DNA of 64,000 bases from Corylus avellana (Eukaryota; Streptophyta; Magnoliopsida; Fagales; Betulaceae), in NCBI RefSeq assembly GCF_901000735.1, contig NC_081545.1:15584963-15648962 (forward strand), written 5' to 3'. The position numbers were made by a program, and so were the translations under genes. Positions 59,224 through 64,000 of this stretch are shown here, piece after piece (the first letter of the stretch is position 1; each line of letters begins with the position of its first letter). The notes below the pieces were generated by a model, which worked only from the letters and a program-made list of their open reading frames with translations, did no database searches and was not told the DNA's origin.

Positions 59224-60718
59224 TTGGTTGGACATCCGCATGATAGGGGGAAGCACTGTAAAGTTTTCTCCTTCAGTTTATTTTCTGCACTTCACTCCAC
59301 AAATTCTTTCTTTCCTTTTTCATTATAGTGCATTTCTTTTTATTTGGTTTTTGTTTCTAACAGCAATTAATCTTTTGATGTTTCGTTTCTGTGAAAAAAA
59401 ATATATATATATATATTGCTGTTAGTTTTTGTTGACAGGTGTTTTGGTGTTTAAGTTTGGGGGACGCCCTAGCCTTGTTCACACTCAGATTTCTTTATTT
59501 CCGGTAATGTATTTCTATACTACACATTGAGGGCAATGTGTAATTCAAGTTTGGGGGTATGGAAAAACCACTTTGTCTATTTATTTTTGTTTTTATTTGT
59601 TTATTTTTATTTGTCATTTTGTGTTAAAAAATTTGAAAAAAAAAAAAAAAAAAAATTGTGCTATGTTGTTGTCAAGTTTGAGTTAAACTATAACTGTGAT
59701 TTGCATTTCATTAGCTTGCTTAAAGGGTTGAACATCATCATTATGTCATTAAAAGTCTGAGTCTTTTGACTTATTTTTGGGTAAAAGAGATTTCACTTGT
59801 TTTGAAATAAATTTTTATGAGCACATTAGCATGTTTTCTGTGAGGTATGATGTTTGAGCTTAAGCTTGTTCTCTTTGAGATTTGTTGGATGACCTATTGA
59901 TGAATAACCATTGGCTTGCAAGATATAAAAAGAAAAAAATAAATAAAAAAGAGAAGGAAAAAGAAAAGAAAGATCATGTTGAGTTTTCCGCTGAGTAACT
60001 GGACCTCTTGCCTCATTAAGCATTGAGTGTTCGTGTCAAAAGGTGTGAAATTCAATATTGATTTAAGATATGGCTAGTCTGGCTTCGTAGCCTTTTTGAC
60101 TTAAGTTACTAAGCCCTTAGAGATGTTTTACATCTAGTGCCCTAAAGCCACCTGGCTTGGGAGTCATTGGCCTAACACTTGTTACGTGGGTCAATTAGAA
60201 AGCTTAAGGGAGTTAGACACTACAAAGTCTGTTAAAAAAAAAAAAAAAAATGTATATCTTGCCTTGGTTGTATCATTTGATAGACATTTTTACAAATTTT
60301 ATGGAACTTATCTTGAGTTTAAGCAGAAAGCTTCATGATTGTATGCTAATTACACTTTACACTTTTTAGAACATATGAGGTCTCAATTGTCCATTTATGA
60401 GTAATTTGATTTTGGATTTCCTTTTGACTGTTATGATGGTGTTTGTCTTTTTAAGTTTGCTCATGAATAAGAACCATGGTTTATGTGAAACTTCTTCCCT
60501 GTTAACAACATAGTGCACAATGTTTGTGGGTATCATTCCTGTTAAGCCCTCACGAGACTTCACTCGTCCACTAGGGATGCCTAGGGGTTTAAAAGGCTTA
60601 TTGCATATGCTAAATGCAATCGTCTCTCCCACGAAAGAGGATTTATGTTTCTTGCTTTCATTTTATTTTTCGTTTTTTTTTTGCTAAGGGACTAGCAAAA
60701 TGTAAGTTTGGGGGTGTT
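59224..60718 (+). other. element B non-coding 3' module
   Basis: Same organisation as in A: AAGTTTGGGGG tracts near 59452 and 59548, a perfect 8-bp hairpin ACACATTG-AGGG-CAATGTGT at 59522-59541, the conserved block at about 60524-60633, and the polypurine tract GTAAGTTTGGGGGTGTT just before the 3' LTR. Confidence 0.82.
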
Positions 60719-61697
60719 TGATAAGTGCCAAATATTGCATATTTGGACCCCTTTATTTACATTAGTTAATCCTTTAGCTGTGTCGTTATTTAATATTTTG
60801 TGTTAGTTTTGTGTTTTTAGTATTTTGTAGGTCATTGAAGAAAAACTACAACTTTAAAGGGAAAAATGCGAAGTTTGGAAGAAAGCATACTTTGAGAAGA
60901 CCTAGATTATGTGGTTAAGTCTAACCAAATCCAAGAAAAGGTTAAATCAGATTAAAGTTCAGATTGGATAAGATTTTGGATCGGATTCAAATTCAGATTC
61001 TGCATACGTCTTAGTATTTTGATCATAACTCTCTGCTCAAATATCGGATTGAAGTGATTCAAACGGAATTGGAAAGCTAGCTCAAAATACTACAATTTGT
61101 TGTGAAATAGGATTTTCGTAATTCGTACAGTTTCTATGCCAAAATCGCCCCGCAATTAAAGGACACAAATCTGGACGAATCCTATTCCGATTTCAGACTT
61201 CTATTTTAACTGGGAGACAGACCTCCGAATTATCTAGGTTTACTTGGGCTTCTAGGACTTCCCAAACCTATAAATAGACTTCTTTGCATTCAAGAAAATA
61301 TACACAATCCTAGAGAGCAAAATTCTTTTGTTTAGTTTTTCTTTAGGTTTAGGTTTAGGTTTAGATTATTTTTTATGTGGAGCTAAATTCCCAACTAAGG
61401 TTGGGGATGAAGCCTCACCGATGAAGAACAACATCACCTTTATGTAAGTTTTTATTATTCTGATTTTATTGGGTTTTTTATTTCAATTGTTTTACTTTTA
61501 ATCAATTGTATTGATTGATTCTTGGATATCTCTTGTTATTCAAGGATACATGTGATGATTTGAGATAATTTCATATGATTGATTGCTTGGCTTTTAACTC
61601 ATAAAAATTGGATATCCCTTGTGATTTGTTCTACGGATACATCTGGTGTTTCAATTTAATTTGGATTCCTTTTGTGATTTGGTCAATGAATGGATAC
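60719..61697 (+). repeat. element B 3' LTR, cut by gap
   Basis: TGATAAGTGCC start; TATAAATA at 61269-61276; sequence stops at the N run about 350 bases before the expected ACAACA end. Confidence 0.9.
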
Positions 61698-61797
61698 NNN
61701 NNNNNNNNNNNNNNNNNNNNNNNNNNNNNNNNNNNNNNNNNNNNNNNNNNNNNNNNNNNNNNNNNNNNNNNNNNNNNNNNNNNNNNNNNNNNNNNNN
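61698..61797. other. assembly gap, 100 N
   Basis: Placeholder-size gap. It hides the end of element B, the join to the rest of element C's gag, and the 3' end of element D. Confidence 0.99.
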
Positions 61798-62427
61798 TAT
61801 GCCAAGGTATCCATCTAATAAATCATCCAGTTTCACTTAAGACATAGAAACACACACATTAAACTTTCATGTCATACCCCACAAATTATGTGCTAATGTG
61901 CTTGTGTAAGATCATATCAAACATGTGAATTCTCAACTGTCCTAAGCAAGTAACCAAACTGAAAAACTCAATTATTAGATCATGTGTTCAAAATTTTAAG
62001 CACACTGATGAATTCAAGTCACAATTCTTTTAGATCAACTTAAAATTTTAGAGCAAACATGAACATGCATAAATTTTTCATTTTATTTTATTTTTTTATT
62101 TTTTTCCAAATAAACGAACAACACACAAAACAAATAACATGAAATTGGGACAAAGTGTGTGTGAACATGTGTGCTCATACCCCCAAACTTAAATGACACA
62201 TTGTCCCCAATGTGTCTAAGTAAAGGAAAGAATGTACCCGGAAGATGGACGAAATAGTCTTGGAAAGCATGGCTCATTGCACACCCCCAAACTTGAATTG
62301 ATGCACACTTGTCCCTGTAAAATAAGAAAACACACAAACAAGTAAAAAGAAACAAAACAAAAATTAACTTAAAACACATTTAAACAAAATAAAATAAAAA
62401 GATAGCTATGGGATGCTGCCCAAGTGC

Positions 62428-63505
62428 ACTCAATCGCATGCATGGTGCGCTCGATCGCATTTGCGCAAGGCTGTGCGTGTGTGGGTGATGTGCGCTCGAG
62501 CGCACACAAGGTGCGTTCGATCGCACTAACAGAATGTACAACAGCCAAAAGTCGGTTACAGCGCTCGATCGAACTTAGGGTGCGCTCGATCGTAGTAACA
62601 AAATGCAATGAAACCACAAGTGGAGACCTGCGCTCGATCGCACGCAGGTTACGATCGATCGTAGTAACAGAATGTGAAAACATGACAAAAAAACTTGAAA
62701 CACTAAAACACTACTAAAGTAAAATAAAACACAAAGGAAAACAAACAACAAAATACAAATAAAACAAACAACAAAATAAAAAGGATATGCTATGGGGTGC
62801 CTCCCATAAGCGCTAAATTTAACCGTCTTCAGCCAGACTGTATAACAGCTTCAGTAATGCTGGGTGGAGGTGCGCTCAATCGCACTGCCGCATGGTAGCT
62901 CAAAGTTGTGGAAAAAAAAAATAGAGAAAAATTAAAACCACAAAAATAATAAAAACTAACAGACTTTAAAAACAAAAACATAAAACAAAATGAAAAATAA
63001 AAGCAAAATTGAAATCAGTAGCTTCAGTATTGCTGTCTGGCTGTGCGCTCGATCTCCCTGGAATGGGCGCTCGAGCGCACTGTCACAACACCAAAGCATA
63101 AAGAACTCACAGCAGCCTCAGTGCTCTTGTGTGGCAGTGATGTGCTCGTTTGTAGGGGAGCTACGATCGATCGCACTGCCGCATAAAGTATCAGAGTTGC
63201 GGACAGAAAAACAGAAAAGTCTAAACAAAAATAAAATAAAAACAAAACAAACAAAAACAAAGAAAATAAAATAAGCAAAACTAAAACAAAACAGAAATAG
63301 AACAGAAACAGAGAAGTAAATGGAAAACTAAAACAAAAATATATATATATATATATATATTTTACTCCATTTTTTTTTTGAATAAAACAGAAATAAAAAT
63401 TAGAAAAATAAAAAGAAAAATAAATAAAGGCAAAATTGCTTCCTGGAATTGCGCTCGATCACAGGTTTGTGCGCTCAATCGCACTTGACCTACGTTTGAT
63501 CGCAG
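62428..63505. repeat. dispersed GCGCTCGATCGCAC near-palindromes
   Basis: About fifteen copies, for example near 62449, 62490, 62561, 62582, 62630, 62650, 63044, 63068, 63168, 63452 and 63471. Several are followed by GTAACAGAATG. They stand out as CpG-rich islands in an A-rich strand. Related motifs occur in the element C LTR (about 49815-49925). Confidence 0.85.
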
Positions 63506-63662
63506 TAACAGAATGCAGGTTTCGCAAGCTGAAACAAGACAGAAACAAGGAAGTAAAAAGAAATAGGAAAATATTTTTGATTTTTGATGTAAACAAAATT
63601 AAAACTTGAAAATTAAAATAACATAACTAAAGGAAAATAATTCTAAACAAAATTTAACACAA

Positions 63663-63680
63663 TCCCCGGCAACGGTGCCA
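63663..63680 (-). other. primer-binding site of element D
   Basis: TGGCACCGTTGCCGGGGA on the minus strand, one base different from the A and B site; tRNA-Asp type. Confidence 0.8.
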
Positions 63681-63686
63681 AAAGCT

Positions 63687-64000
63687 TGTTGTATAAATTA
63701 TCTACCTAAATTAAGAGATAAATAATTGTACGTTTTACTTGCAAGTGCACAAGGTCAACATGGTAGTATAGGTTGCAAGTATAGGATCATTCCCACGAGG
63801 ATTGGTAAATTATGTTTAGAAGTAGATTCCTATTTAATTAAAAGATAAAATTCAATTGTCACGATTGAATTCAATAAAATAAAAGATAAACAAAAACTAA
63901 AAAGGATTAGGGTTTTGATATCCACCACTAATTATATTCAGCTAATATAACAATATGCCAATGCTTTGATCATGTTATGCATATCTAATGTTTGCCAACC
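63687..64000 (-). repeat. element D 5' LTR, partial
   Basis: The minus-strand LTR end ...TATACAACA lies 6 nt before the primer site; the rest continues past the window edge. GGGAATGATCCTATACTTGC matches in style the GTGGGATCGACCTCGCACTTGC stretch near the end of the A and B LTRs. Confidence 0.75.

Larger units (their letters stand above)
56299..61697 (+). mobile_element. non-autonomous Ty3/gypsy-type LTR element B
   Basis: Sister of element A: LTR 56299-57637, tRNA-Asp primer site, open gag-like gene, non-coding 3' module and second LTR from 60719, which runs into a 100-N gap. The two LTRs differ at about fifteen places over the ~980 bases that can be compared (roughly 1.5 percent by eye). 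It is inserted in the gag of element C in opposite orientation. The left flank is GGCAAT, as for element A. Confidence 0.92.
61798..64000 (-). mobile_element. element D: LTR element derivative without gag-pol
   Basis: On the minus strand: an LTR tail ending TATACAACA at 63687, a primer site, about 0.8 kb of leader with GCGCTCGATCGCAC motifs, a short stretch at 62790-62850 matching the sequence just after the integrase of element C (GGCTGAAGAC, then GGGAGGC), then a C-like 3' module with a hairpin (62195-62216) and AAGTTTGGGGG tracts (about 62180 and 62283). No gag or pol is present between leader and 3' module, so it is a deletion derivative. Its 3' LTR lies in or beyond the gap. Confidence 0.75.

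Noticed and set aside
62428..63505. Repeated GCGCTCGATCGCAC motifs as a CRISPR-like array
   Set aside because: Spacing is irregular, repeats are degenerate and the context is a plant LTR element.

Overview
The window is plant nuclear DNA, most likely from a woody dicot (a guess from repeat style; no gene fixes the species). It is AT-rich, has introns with GT/AG borders, plant-type L1 LINEs with RNase H, Ty1/copia and Ty3/gypsy LTR elements, hAT and CACTA relics and many fold-back MITEs. Five runs of N (20, 350, 35, 100 and 100 bases) show it is a scaffold of short contigs.

Layout. 1-771: a copia-type LTR on the minus strand, inserted into exon 4 of a minus-strand laccase gene (772-2558). The laccase also has a stop codon at the start of exon 2, so it is a pseudogene here. 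4264-10032: a nearly full-length but decayed L1 LINE (minus) with a perfect 18-bp target duplication. 10060-11060: a fold-back element with a GC-rich 22-bp minisatellite. 11080-16830: a complete but non-autonomous Ty3/gypsy-type element (element A, plus) with two 1.34-kb LTRs and only a gag-like gene. 17151-19810: a 5'-truncated LINE (minus), itself hit by a CACTA element. 19902-20347: a long-TIR MITE. 22870-24663: a broken copia gag with a probable LTR. 26418-36625: a 5-kb stretch present twice, separated by a 100-N gap; it holds several MITEs and no gene. 36346-37048: a 0.7-kb palindrome.

The only convincing host genes that look intact are a DUF688-family gene (plus, coding exons 40622-43327, 761 residues, CT-rich 5' leader from about 39250) and a small Gly/Cys-rich membrane peptide gene (47097-47327, plus) with its own TATA box.

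49300-64000 is a nest of related LTR elements. Element C (minus, 49300-56298) is a decayed gag-pol Ty3/gypsy element of the Athila/Tat type. A 1023-bp hAT element with a perfect 8-bp target duplication sits at its RT/RNase H boundary (53212-54234). Element B (plus, 56299 to the gap at 61698), a sister of element A with an open gag gene, sits inside C's gag. Element D (minus, 61798 to the end) is another derivative without gag-pol, carrying a dispersed near-palindromic GCGCTCGATCGCAC motif.

A and B (LTRs and 3' module), C (LTR and 3' module) and D (PBS and hairpin) share parts: the same LTR tip in A, B and C; a tRNA-Asp-type primer site in A, B and D; a hairpin followed by AAGTTTGGGGG in all four; and a ~105-nt block about 75-85 bp before the 3' LTR in A, B and C. 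This looks like an autonomous/non-autonomous partnership in which gag-only elements use the machinery of C-like relatives. It is the most interesting system in the window.
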